The notes under the pieces are model-generated. The model saw only the letters and a program-made list of their open reading frames with translations. It had not been told where the DNA came from and searched no databases. Positions 31,754 to 39,030 of a DNA stretch of 39,030 nt are shown here, in pieces. Numbering within the stretch: the stretch's first letter is position 1; every line of letters begins with the position of its first letter. The stretch is from positions 19,923-58,952 of the forward strand of contig NZ_JAERMK010000018.1 in the NCBI RefSeq assembly GCF_016918015.1, in the 5' to 3' direction. Made by a program: the position numbers and the translations under genes. This DNA comes from Glycomyces sp. YM15 (GTDB lineage: Bacteria; Actinomycetota; Actinomycetes; Mycobacteriales; Micromonosporaceae).

Positions 31754-33034
31754 TCAGAACCCGTAACCGGAGTTCGCGTCGATGTCGGCGTCGATCTCGG
31801 CTACGGCCGCGTTCAGGGCGGTCTCGACGTCGCCGCCGTGGATGATGTCGCCGGCGTACTGGCTGAACACGGAGGCGATCACGGTGTACGCGGGGGTCTC
31901 GGGTCGGAGGGTCGCGTAGGCCTTGGAGTAGTCGACCATCATGCGCAGCTTGCCGTCGGCACCGTAGTGCTCGGTGAGTTCGGCCGCCGCGTCGGTGGCG
32001 GGGATGAGACCGGTCTGGTTGGCGAACTCGGCCACGTACTCGTCGGAGAGCGCGGTCTCCAGCCAGGCGGTGGCTCCGGCCTGGTCCGCGGTGGCGGTGA
32101 CGGCCCACTGCCAGGAGCCGCCGCCGATCTTGGGGCCGTTGCCGAAGTCCGGCGGCGGGAGGAACAGCATGTCGTCGTAGAGGTCGATGGCGGGCAGGGC
32201 GCCCCAGTTGCCGTGGAAGGCCATGGCGGCGTTGCCCTGCATGAAGTCCTCGGCGCCGCCGAGGGAGTCCGGGTTCGAGAGCCCTTCGGTGAACAGTCCT
32301 TGGAACCACTCGCCCCAGGCGAGTGCCTCCGGTCCGTTCAGCACCCCGTCGGCCTTCAGGTAGGTCGAGCGGTCGATGAGGTCGCCGCCGAAGCTCTGCA
32401 GGAAGGGCGAGTACGCGTACGGGTACCACTCGCCGGTGTCGGCGGTGGAGAAGTCGATCGCGTACTTGTAACCGGCCTTGCCCTTCACGGCCGCGAGCGC
32501 GTCGTCGAACTCCTCACGGGTCCAAGGGGACTCGATGGTGGGAATGCGGACGCCGGCGGTCTCGAGCACGGATTGGCGGGCGAAGATCGAGCAGGCGGCC
32601 TCCCAGTGGCCGACGGAGTAGAGCTCGCCCTGGAAGATCCCGAGGGTCGAGGGCAGGAACTTGCCGGTGATCTCCTCGGACACGGTGAGGGGCTGGAGGT
32701 GCCCGGCCCAGGCCCAGTTCGGGACGTTCGGTCCGTCCACGGTGAGCAGGTCGGGGAGGTCGCCGGAGAGTGCGGCCGCGTTCACGCTGTCGTTGTAGAC
32801 GTCCTGCGGGAACGGCTCCAGTGCGGCCTTGAGCGCGTCCTGCGACCCGTTGAAGGCCTTGATGATGTCCTCGGTGACCGCGACTTCGAGGGGGCTTCCG
32901 GCGTTGTGGCTCCAGAGGAGCAGCTCGCCGTCGGAGGAACCGGAGCCGGAGGCGGTGCACGCGGCCAGCGCGGGTCCGGCGAGGGCGGCGCCGCCTGAGG
33001 CGGCGGCGAGTTTGATGAGGTGGCGTCGTTGCAT
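31754..33034 (-). CDS. Solute-binding lipoprotein of the fructan transporter
   Basis: Family-1 extracellular binding protein of 426 residues. It has a twin-arginine start (MQRRHLIKLAAASGG) and lipobox LAAC with the lipidated Cys at residue 26, so it is a Tat-exported lipoprotein. Mature features include LLLWSHNAGS, LPDLLTVDGPNVPNWAW and AMAFHGNWGALPAI, usual for sugar-binding proteins. ATG 33034 is preferred since GGAG lies 8 nt upstream; GTG 33043 would overlap that ribosome site. It follows lacI by 33 nt with no promoter-sized gap, so it is co-transcribed with lacI. Confidence 0.94.
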   Translation of the reverse strand: MQRRHLIKLAAASGGAALAGPALAACTASGSGSSDGELLLWSHNAGSPLEVAVTEDIIKAFNGSQDALKAALEPFPQDVYNDSVNAAALSGDLPDLLTVDGPNVPNWAWAGHLQPLTVSEEITGKFLPSTLGIFQGELYSVGHWEAACSIFARQSVLETAGVRIPTIESPWTREEFDDALAAVKGKAGYKYAIDFSTADTGEWYPYAYSPFLQSFGGDLIDRSTYLKADGVLNGPEALAWGEWFQGLFTEGLSNPDSLGGAEDFMQGNAAMAFHGNWGALPAIDLYDDMLFLPPPDFGNGPKIGGGSWQWAVTATADQAGATAWLETALSDEYVAEFANQTGLIPATDAAAELTEHYGADGKLRMMVDYSKAYATLRPETPAYTVIASVFSQYAGDIIHGGDVETALNAAVAEIDADIDANSGYGF

Positions 33035-33067
33035 GGTGCTCACTCCAATGTGATTCGGGCGGAAGGG

Positions 33068-34087
33068 TTAGTGCGGCTTGGCGACGGAGTGCCGCCGTGC
33101 CACCGGGCAGGGCATGAGGTGCTGGACGGGCGCGGCCTCGGGGTCGTCGAGGCGGCGCAGCAGCTCCACGACAGCCCAGCGCCCCATTTCGTAGTGGGGG
33201 AGGGCGGCCGAGGTGAGCCCGGGATGCAGTGCCGGTGCGATGAGCTCTTGGTCGTCGTAGGAGACGACCGACAGGTCATCCGGGATGGACAGGCCGAGTT
33301 CGGCGGCGGCGCGGTAGACGCCCATGGCCATCCGGTCGTTGAAGCAGAAGAGGGCGGTGGGCCGGTCGGGCCGTGCGAGGAGTTCGAGCGCGCCTTCGTA
33401 GCCGAGCTGCGTGGTGCCGCGTTCGACCTCCACGAGCAGCGGCTCGGGGTCGATGCCGCAGTCGCGCAACCGTTCACGCCAGGTCTCGAGGCGCACCGCG
33501 CGGGCCTGGACCTGCTCGCGGGTGGTGATGTGGCCGATCCGGACGTGTCCGGCGCCCGTCAGCTCGGCGAGGACGCCGAGGGTCCCGCCGCGTTCGTCGG
33601 GCACCACCGAGGAGGCGGAGCCGTCCGGAGTCCGGGCGTCGAGCAGCACGCAAGGGGTGGAGCCGATGGAGTCGGGCACCTCCACCACCTGGTGGTACAT
33701 GGTCGCGAGGAGGATGCCGTCGATCTGGCGCTCCTGGAGGGCCCCGATCGCCTCCTCGGTCTCGGCCGGGTCGCCCGAGGTGTCGACCATGAGCAGCAGG
33801 AACCCGGCCTCGCGGGCCGCGTCGTGCGCGCCGCGGATCATCTGGCCCGCGAAGGGCGTGGTCGCCACGTCGTCGCCGACGAATCCGATCATCTGGGTCC
33901 GCCTGGTCCGCAGCCCCCGCGCGACCGTGTTCGGCCGGTATCCCAGCTCGGCGGCGGCGGCGCGCACCCGCTCACGGGTCTCGGGTCCGATGCGCCGGCC
34001 TCCGGTGTCGTTCAGCGCCATCGAAGCCGTGGCAGTGGAGACGCCGGCCGCCTTCGCGACATCGGCCAATCGGGGCTGCTTGGTCAC
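33068..34087 (-). CDS. LacI-family repressor of the fructan operon
   Basis: Regulator of 339 residues. The helix-turn-helix is RLADVAKAAGVSTATASMALND, followed by the hinge helix region ELGYRPNTVARGLRTRRT. The periplasmic-binding-like sugar domain runs to the end (MIGFVGDDVATTPFAGQMIRGA, FCFNDRMAMGVYRAA, SVVSYDD). GTG 34087 is the start: GGAAG lies 6 nt upstream, and the longer frame from 34138 would read through the operator. Two perfect TTAATCGATTAA palindromes lie just upstream. As the first gene of the lacI-SBP-permeases-fructosidase-fructokinase operon, it probably represses itself and the whole pathway until a fructan-derived sugar binds. Confidence 0.94.
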   Translation of the reverse strand: MTKQPRLADVAKAAGVSTATASMALNDTGGRRIGPETRERVRAAAAELGYRPNTVARGLRTRRTQMIGFVGDDVATTPFAGQMIRGAHDAAREAGFLLLMVDTSGDPAETEEAIGALQERQIDGILLATMYHQVVEVPDSIGSTPCVLLDARTPDGSASSVVPDERGGTLGVLAELTGAGHVRIGHITTREQVQARAVRLETWRERLRDCGIDPEPLLVEVERGTTQLGYEGALELLARPDRPTALFCFNDRMAMGVYRAAAELGLSIPDDLSVVSYDDQELIAPALHPGLTSAALPHYEMGRWAVVELLRRLDDPEAAPVQHLMPCPVARRHSVAKPH

Positions 34088-34105
34088 CGTTGACTTCCTT
34101 TCATC

Positions 34106-34121
34106 GGTTAATCGATTAACC
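34106..34121. promoter_or_regulatory. LacI operator O1
   Basis: GGTTAATCGATTAACC, a 16-bp perfect palindrome centred on CG as usual for LacI sites, 19 bp upstream of the lacI start codon. Its centre is 44 bp from that of O2. Confidence 0.85.
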
Positions 34122-34150
34122 ACTTTGCCGAGAGGCAACCGCGAGCAATT

Positions 34151-34164
34151 GTTAATCGATTAAC
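34151..34164. promoter_or_regulatory. LacI operator O2
   Basis: GTTAATCGATTAAC, a 14-bp perfect palindrome with the same core as O1. The 44-bp centre distance is about four helical turns, so two repressor dimers would sit on the same face and flank the promoter. A clear -35/-10 pair between them was not identified. Confidence 0.85.
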
Positions 34165-34330
34165 GGAGAATCTACGACCGCTCGGAAACAACCCGGCCAC
34201 GTCCACATCACGGTTCGGCAACGACGTGACCGGCGCAACGGACAGCGGACGACGGCGCCTGGCAGGCCTGGCCCGCCGACCCGTGGTCCTGAGCGCCACT
34301 GCTCCGGGCCGGGGCGTGTTAGGAATGGAC

Positions 34331-35905
34331 ATGCCTCTGCACAAGTCGTACGACGCCGTGATCGTGGGCGGCGGGCACAACGGTCTCGTCTCGGCCGCCT
34401 ACCTCGCCGGAGCGGGGAAGCGCGTCCTCGTGCTCGAACGCCTGGGGCACACCGGAGGCGCGGCGATCTCGGCACCCGCGTTCCCCGGTGTGGACGCCCG
34501 GCTGTCGCGGTACTCGTACCTGGTGAGCCTGCTGCCCCGCCAGATCGTGGACGATCTCGGCCTGCGGTTCGAAGTGCGCAAGCGGAGCGTCTCCTCGTAC
34601 ACGCCGACCCGACGCGGCGGCCGCCCGACGGGCCTGCTCGTCACGCGAGACGCAGACCGCACCAGGGCGTCCTTCGCGCGGCTCACCGGCTCCGACCGCG
34701 AATTCGAGGCCTGGCGGGACTTCTACGCGAAGGCCGCGCACGTGGCCGAGCGGGTGTTTCCGACCCTCACCGAACCCCTGCCCACAGAGGACGAACTGCG
34801 GGAGCGCGTCGGCGACGACCGGATCTGGGGCATGTTCTTCCAGCAGCCCCTCGGCGCGACCATCGAGCAGACCTTCGCCGACGACCTCGTGCGCGGCATA
34901 GTGCTCACCGACGGCCTCATCGGCACCTTCACCTCCGCCTGGGCCGAAGACCTCCGTCAGAACCGGTGCTTCCTCTACCACGTGATCGGCGGCGGCACCG
35001 GCGACTGGGACGTGCCCGTCGGCGGCATGGGCGCCTTCCCCGACGCGCTCGCCGACGCGGCGAAGGCGGCGGGCGCGGAGATCCTCACCGGCCACGAGGT
35101 CGCGAACGTGTCGACCGACGACACGCGGGCCGAAGTGACCTACGTGAACGAGCAGGGGAGCGGCATCGTCGAAGCCCGGCACGTGCTGGTGAACGCCTCG
35201 CCCGAGGCGCTGGCGGATCTGCTCGGCCGGAAGCGCCCCGAACCCGCCGAGGGGGCGCAGCTCAAGGTCAACATGCTCCTCAAGCGACTGCCGAGGCTGC
35301 GCGACACCGGCGTCGACCCGCGCGAGGCCTTCGCCGGGACCTTCCACGTCGCCGAGTCCTTCGATCAGCTCGAGTCCGCGTACGCGGAGGCGGCCTCCGG
35401 GCGGTTCCCGTCGCAGCCGCCGTCCGAGATCTACTGCCATTCGCTCTCCGACTCCTCGATCCTCGGGGACGAGCTGGTGCGGCAGGGGTACCAGACCCTG
35501 ACGCTCTTCGGACTCCACACCCCCGCAAGGCTCTTCGACGGCAGTGGGGACGAGAAGGCCCGACTGCTCGAAGCCACCGTCGCGCAACTCGACCGGTACT
35601 TGGACGAGCCGCTGGCCGACTGCCTCGCCACGGACGGCGACGGCGCGCCGTGCATCGAGGCCAAGACCCCCATCGATCTCGAACGCGACCTCCGGCTGCC
35701 GGGCGGCAACATCTTCCACCGCGACCTGTCGTGGCCGTTCCGCACCGGCGAGGCGGCGGGCCGGTGGGGCGTGGAGACCGAGCACGCCAACGTCTTCCTG
35801 TGCGGTGCCGGGGCGGTGAGGGGCGGCGGCGTGAGCGGGATTCCGGGGCGCAACGCGGCCATGGCGGTCCTCGAAGCCCGACCGGGCGTCGGACCGCGGT
35901 CATAG
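34331..35905 (+). CDS. FAD-dependent oxidoreductase, PYROXD2/phytoene-dehydrogenase-like
   Basis: Flavoprotein of 524 residues. The N-terminal dinucleotide fold is YDAVIVGGGHNGLVSAAYLA, then VLVLERLGHTGGAA. The middle VPVGGMGAFPDALADAAKAAGAEI is the typical second FAD-binding part, and the C-terminal FLCGAGAVRGGGVSGIPGRNAAMAVL completes the FAD site. These match the phytoene-desaturase-like family that includes PYROXD2; none of the carotenoid partner genes is nearby, so a carotenoid role is not supported. ATG 34331 has AGGA 6 nt upstream; ATG 34325 overlaps that site and GTG 34226 would add an unrelated tail. It is divergent from the lacI operon and convergent with the GntR gene. Confidence 0.88.
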   Translation: MPLHKSYDAVIVGGGHNGLVSAAYLAGAGKRVLVLERLGHTGGAAISAPAFPGVDARLSRYSYLVSLLPRQIVDDLGLRFEVRKRSVSSYTPTRRGGRPTGLLVTRDADRTRASFARLTGSDREFEAWRDFYAKAAHVAERVFPTLTEPLPTEDELRERVGDDRIWGMFFQQPLGATIEQTFADDLVRGIVLTDGLIGTFTSAWAEDLRQNRCFLYHVIGGGTGDWDVPVGGMGAFPDALADAAKAAGAEILTGHEVANVSTDDTRAEVTYVNEQGSGIVEARHVLVNASPEALADLLGRKRPEPAEGAQLKVNMLLKRLPRLRDTGVDPREAFAGTFHVAESFDQLESAYAEAASGRFPSQPPSEIYCHSLSDSSILGDELVRQGYQTLTLFGLHTPARLFDGSGDEKARLLEATVAQLDRYLDEPLADCLATDGDGAPCIEAKTPIDLERDLRLPGGNIFHRDLSWPFRTGEAAGRWGVETEHANVFLCGAGAVRGGGVSGIPGRNAAMAVLEARPGVGPRS

Positions 35906-35982
35906 GACACAGCGGGACCCGGCGCGGGAGCTGCAAAGCGCCTGACCGGCGCGGTCGGTACAGGGCCGCGATCGGCGCGCGG

Positions 35983-36003
35983 GCTTCGCCTTCGGGTCGA
36001 AGC
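35983..36003. terminator. Candidate bidirectional terminator hairpin
   Basis: GCTTCG (35983-35988) pairs with CGAAGC (35998-36003) over a 9-nt loop, between the convergent flavoprotein and GntR genes. A second small stem GACCG/CGGTC lies at 35944-35956. Both are short, so the call is tentative. Confidence 0.4.
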
Positions 36004-36010
36004 GGCCCGT

Positions 36011-36730
36011 TCAGACCTCGACCGGGGGCTCTTCTTCTCCTTCGCCGGGCAGGAACGGCAGCGAGTCCTCAACGCCCAGCAGGTGGTTGGCCATGCGGAT
36101 GCGCGCGGTGTCGGGCTCGTGGAAGTACAGGGCGCGCCAAATGGCGTAGTGCTCGCCGTGGGTGCGGCGGTCGATGCCCTCTTCGCGGAGGCTGCGCCAC
36201 AGCCGCGCCCGCACGGTCCTGCTCGCGAATGCCTCGATCATGCCGGTGAGCACGGAGTTGCCGGTGTGCGCGGCGATGATGCGGTGGAAGGCGATGTCGA
36301 TCTCGATGATCCGCTGGTGGTCTTCCGGCGTCTTGTCGAGGATGCGTCCCGCCTCGTCCAGCAGCTCCCGTGCCTCTTCGAGCGCCTCGTCGGTGATCCT
36401 GGTGGCGGCGAGCCGGGCCGCCTCGCTCTCGAGCAGCCGCCGGATGGCGTGCACTTCTCGTGCCTGGCCGTCCCCTTGGAGGTCGACGACGAAGCCCATC
36501 GGCGCGAGCAGTTGCGAGACGTCGAGGTCGGTCACGTAGGTGCCGTCGCCCTGGCGCGAGTTGAGGATGCCGAGGATCGACAGGGCCCGGACGCCTTCGC
36601 GGAGGGAGCCGCGGGAGACACTGAGCGTCTCGGCGAGCTCCTTCTCCACCGGCAGTCGTTCGCCGGGCTGCAGCTCGCCGTTGAGGATCATGTGTTTGAT
36701 GCCGTTGACGACATCGTCCGTGCGGGACAT
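36011..36730 (-). CDS. FadR-type GntR transcriptional regulator
   Basis: Regulator of 239 residues. The winged helix is at 8-70 (GIKHMILNGELQPGERLPVEKELAETLSVSRGSLREGVRAL in parts, then QGDGTYVTD). An all-helical FCD effector domain follows (about 95-225). It shows EIDIAFHRIIAAHTGN and a second His-containing helix, the usual metal-site pattern of this subfamily, which senses carboxylates or sugar acids. ATG 36730 gives the canonical N-terminus; no ribosome site precedes it and a -10 box lies 7 nt upstream, so the message is probably leaderless. The acidic tail GEGEEEPPVEV is unusual. It is co-directional with the transporter genes at 36992-38913 but separated by a strong hairpin. Confidence 0.92.
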   Translation of the reverse strand: MSRTDDVVNGIKHMILNGELQPGERLPVEKELAETLSVSRGSLREGVRALSILGILNSRQGDGTYVTDLDVSQLLAPMGFVVDLQGDGQAREVHAIRRLLESEAARLAATRITDEALEEARELLDEAGRILDKTPEDHQRIIEIDIAFHRIIAAHTGNSVLTGMIEAFASRTVRARLWRSLREEGIDRRTHGEHYAIWRALYFHEPDTARIRMANHLLGVEDSLPFLPGEGEEEPPVEV

Positions 36731-36737
36731 GGTTGCA

Positions 36738-36766
36738 AGTATCACCGAGTCACGCGTGAACCGCAA
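36738..36766 (-). promoter_or_regulatory. Promoter of the GntR gene with central palindrome
   Basis: Minus strand: -35 TTGCGG (36766-36761), 17-nt spacer, -10 GATACT (36743-36738), start codon 7 nt later. The 10-bp perfect palindrome TCACGCGTGA (36750-36759) lies in the spacer, a good autorepression site for a dimeric GntR protein. Confidence 0.6.
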
Positions 36767-36818
36767 GAATCATCGGATCTTTCATGTCACAGTTGCTTTG
36801 ATCTGGCGGCATGACAAA

Positions 36819-36877
36819 GGGGGCCTTCCGTTCCGGGCGCAGTGTGCAGTCTGCGTCGCCCGGGCCGGAAGGCCCCC
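36819..36877 (-). terminator. Strong terminator after the right-hand transporter operon
   Basis: Outer stem GGGGGCCTTCCG (36819-36830) pairs perfectly with CGGAAGGCCCCC (36866-36877); an inner stem CCGGGCG (36833-36839) pairs with CGCCCGG (36857-36863). On the minus strand the stem is followed by TTTGTC. It lies 115 nt after the permease stop and 53 nt before the GntR promoter. Confidence 0.85.
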
Positions 36878-36991
36878 GATCGCGAGGAGTACGACAGCGA
36901 ATCGACCCCCCGACCCTCACATCGTCCTCGCGACCCACCCCAGGGTCGAACGCCCCGGGACGTCTATCCGGCCTCGCCGAGGCCGCGGGCA

Positions 36992-37933
36992 TCAGCCCTT
37001 GATGGCCCCCGTGATGACGGCCTTGGTGAAGTGCTTCTGGATGAACGGATACATGATCACGATCGGGATCACGGTGCAGACCACGACCGCCATCTTGAGC
37101 GCCGCGGTGGGCGCGGCCTCGCCTTGGGGCTGATACTGCGCGGCCCCCGCCGCGCTCTCGGGCAGGCCTTGGGTGGACATGAGCATCCGCTGCAGCACGA
37201 CCTGGATCGGCTGCGTCTCCAGGCCGGGCGTATAGAGGACGGCCGAGAAGTAGATGTTCCAGTAGCCCACGGCGTAGAACAGGGCGACGACGGCGAGGAT
37301 CGCCTTCGACATGGGCAGCACGATGGTGAGGAGGATACGGAACTCTCCGGCGCCGTCGATGCGGGCCGCGTCCAGCAGTTCCCCGGGGATCGTGTTCATG
37401 AAGAACGCCCGGAGCACGATGAGGTTGAAGCCGCTCAACGCCACCGGCAGGATCAGCGACAGGTAGTCGTTGAACAGGCCGAGCTTCTGCACCACCAGGA
37501 AGCTGGGGTACATGCCGGGGCCGAACAGGAACGTGAAGAGCACGAGCATGAGGATCGGCCGGTGCAGGAGCGAGCTCGTCCGCGACAGCGCGTAGGCCCC
37601 GCAGACGGTGAGCACCATGCTGAAGGCGGTACCGCCCACCGTGAGGATGATCGTGAGGAGCAGCGAGTCGGTGAGCGCGCCGCCGCTGAAGATCTCGTGG
37701 TAGGCGGCGAGGCTCAGGTCGGTCGGGAGGAGCAGGAGGTTCCCGCCGGCCCTGTTGAGAGCCTCCTCACTGGCGAAGCTGGTGGCCACGATCGCCCACA
37801 GCGGGACCACGATCGCCGCGGCGTAGGCGATCAGGAACAGCGATTTGAGGCTCTTGCCGACCAGGGACGGCTCCTCGTCCCACATGGGACGGTTGCTGCC
37901 GCGGCGCTTGGGTTTGATGTCTACGGCGGTCAT
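36992..37933 (-). CDS. CUT1 ABC transporter permease, LplC/YtcP-like (right-hand transporter)
   Basis: Permease of 313 residues. Features are the first helix LFLIAYAAAIVVPLWAIVATSF, several more, the EAA loop LLDAARIDGAGEFRILLTIVLPMS and the end IQKHFTKAVITGAIKG, the LplC-type signature. An Ala/Gln-rich insert (SAAGAAQYQPQGEAAP) precedes the last helix, similar in position to the low-complexity insert of the permease at 1031. ATG 37933 overlaps the previous stop by 4 nt. Substrate unknown; the nearby FadR-type regulator would fit a sugar acid or uronide-containing oligosaccharide, which is speculation. Confidence 0.93.
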   Translation of the reverse strand: MTAVDIKPKRRGSNRPMWDEEPSLVGKSLKSLFLIAYAAAIVVPLWAIVATSFASEEALNRAGGNLLLLPTDLSLAAYHEIFSGGALTDSLLLTIILTVGGTAFSMVLTVCGAYALSRTSSLLHRPILMLVLFTFLFGPGMYPSFLVVQKLGLFNDYLSLILPVALSGFNLIVLRAFFMNTIPGELLDAARIDGAGEFRILLTIVLPMSKAILAVVALFYAVGYWNIYFSAVLYTPGLETQPIQVVLQRMLMSTQGLPESAAGAAQYQPQGEAAPTAALKMAVVVCTVIPIVIMYPFIQKHFTKAVITGAIKG

Positions 37934-38913
37934 GACTTCTGGTAGATCCCTTGCTCTCCGAGGCGGTGCGCGACCTTGTTGGCGGCGAGGATCAGGATCA
38001 GTCCGATCACGCCCTTGAACAGGCCGGCCGCGGTGCCGAAGGACGCGCCCTCGGTGCCGATGACGCTGCGGTAGTACACGTAGGTGTCGAGCACTTCGGT
38101 GGCCTGGTATCCGACGGCTTGACGCTGCAGCTGGTACTGCTCGAAGCCGACGGAGAGGATGCCGCCGATCTGCAGGATGAGCAGCAGGATGATGACCGGC
38201 CGGATGCCCGGCAGGGTGACGTGCCACATGCGCCGCCAGCGGTTCGCGCCGTCGACCGCGGAGGCCTCGTAGAGGCTCGGGTTGATCGAGGCGAGGGCGG
38301 CCAGGAAGATGATCATGCCCCAGCCGGCGTCCTTCCACGCCCACTGCATCCACGCGAGCAGCAGGAACGTGTCCGGGTTGGAGGTGAAGGTCATGCGGTC
38401 GCCGCCGAGGCTCATGAGCCAGTTGGAGACGAGGCCGTCGGCGCCCAGGACCTGGACGAAGACGGTGACGACCAGGACCCAGGAGAAGAAGTACGGCAGG
38501 TACACGATGGACTGGAAGGTGCTGCGGACCTTGGTGGAGACCACCGAGTGCATGACCAGCGCGAGGATGATCGACAGCGGGAACAGCAGTAGCAGTTGCG
38601 CGGCGGCGAATTTGAGCGTGTTCAGCAGGGCCGGAACGAAGTACGGGTCGGCGAACAGCCGCTGGAACCACGCGAAGCCCACGAACGGGTTCTCCCAGAA
38701 CGGCCGGTGGGGGCTGTAGTCCATGAACGCGATGATGTTCCAGGCCGAGGGCCAGTAGAAGAAGATCGCGAGCTGGGCGACGACCGGGAGCGCCAGCACC
38801 AGGAGGGGCCAGTCGTGCCGGAGGCGCTGGGCGGCGGTCCGCTTGCGTTTGACGACTCGCGCGTCCGGGTGTCGGCCCGTCATCGGCGGGGCCTCGCTTT
38901 GCATTGTTGCCAT
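37930..38913 (-). CDS. CUT1 ABC transporter permease, LplB-like (right-hand transporter)
   Basis: Permease of 327 residues. A basic N-tail (about 1-33) precedes the first helix WPLLVLALPVVAQLAIFFYWP. The EAA loop is LYEASAVDGANRWRRMWHVTLPGIRP. Layout matches the permeases at 9-1034 and 18508-19473. ATG 38913 is about 45 bases before a homopolymer stretch at the window edge, so the binding-protein gene that should precede it is not available. The stop overlaps the next permease start by 4 nt. Confidence 0.92.
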   Translation of the reverse strand: MATMQSEAPPMTGRHPDARVVKRKRTAAQRLRHDWPLLVLALPVVAQLAIFFYWPSAWNIIAFMDYSPHRPFWENPFVGFAWFQRLFADPYFVPALLNTLKFAAAQLLLLFPLSIILALVMHSVVSTKVRSTFQSIVYLPYFFSWVLVVTVFVQVLGADGLVSNWLMSLGGDRMTFTSNPDTFLLLAWMQWAWKDAGWGMIIFLAALASINPSLYEASAVDGANRWRRMWHVTLPGIRPVIILLLILQIGGILSVGFEQYQLQRQAVGYQATEVLDTYVYYRSVIGTEGASFGTAAGLFKGVIGLILILAANKVAHRLGEQGIYQKS

Positions 38914-38957
38914 GGGAATTCCAGTCTCAGGTCCGAGGTGAGTGGGCGTGAGCGGCC

Positions 38958-39007
38958 GGGGGGGGGGGGGGGGGGGGGGGGGGCGGCGCCCCCCCCCCCC
39001 CGGGGGG
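38958..39007. other. Homopolymer G/C run, probable assembly artefact
   Basis: About 26 consecutive G (38958-38983), then a short mixed stretch and 13 C (38989-39001) followed by six G. Such runs at a contig end are typical of dark-cycle poly-G reads and their reverse complement. The bases from about 38955 to 39030 should not be trusted. Confidence 0.8.
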
Positions 39008-39030
39008 TAGGGGGTTGTGGGGTGGGGTGA

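Noticed and set aside
34226..34330. Extended N-terminus of the PYROXD2-like protein
   Set aside because: The added residues precede the FAD fold by an unusual tail and lack a ribosome site, while AGGA precedes ATG 34331.
34331..35905. Carotenoid biosynthesis (phytoene desaturase)
   Set aside because: Only the broad FAD-fold family is shared; no phytoene synthase or other carotenoid gene is nearby.

Overview
The window is high-GC DNA from an actinomycete. The evidence is frequent GTG and TTG starts, a Streptomyces-type VanR/VanS/VanHAX glycopeptide-resistance set, several CUT1 sugar ABC transporters without their own ATPase, Tat and lipoprotein signals, and short leader sequences. It reads as a carbohydrate-utilisation region with a complete D-Ala-D-Lac resistance cluster in its left third. 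I cannot name the genus from sequence alone; a Glycomycetaceae-like or other filamentous actinomycete would fit. No rRNA, tRNA, CRISPR array or transposase was seen.

Layout. Positions 9-2669 hold two permeases of a sugar importer and a YesL/DUF624 membrane protein; its binding protein would lie outside the left edge. Positions 2677-4620 hold a LysR regulator divergent from an aldo/keto reductase, followed by an unrecognised protein (4692-5549). Positions 5546-11875 are the van region: a MurF ligase divergent from vanH-vanA-vanX-GNAT, then convergent vanS and vanR. The MurF/vanH promoter region is an almost symmetrical dyad, and its core is repeated in front of vanR. A broken MerR gene abuts vanR. 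Positions 12347-13651 are gene-poor and hold an imperfect 139-bp duplication and hairpins.

Positions 13652-21804 form one minus-strand operon for rhamnogalacturonan-I oligosaccharides: YesL, binding lipoprotein, two permeases, RhgT-like acetylesterase, YesU-like protein and a PL26/YetA-like lyase. The enzymes lack signal peptides, so oligosaccharides are probably imported first and then deacetylated and cleaved inside the cell. A canonical promoter and two identical-architecture operators precede it. Positions 22116-23181 hold a DUF2089 / small membrane / SHOCT-like operon. Positions 23290-25830 encode KdpD, but the K+ pump genes it would control survive here only as short KdpB and KdpC remnants (25874-26253).

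Positions 26313-34087 are a fructan system: a Tat-secreted GH32 fructanase, and an operon lacI-SBP-permease-permease-intracellular GH32-like fructosidase-fructokinase under two perfect TTAATCGATTAA palindromes. Positions 34331-38913 hold a PYROXD2-like flavoprotein, a FadR-type GntR regulator and two permeases of a fourth importer. The last ~75 bases are long G and C homopolymers and look like a contig-end sequencing artefact.
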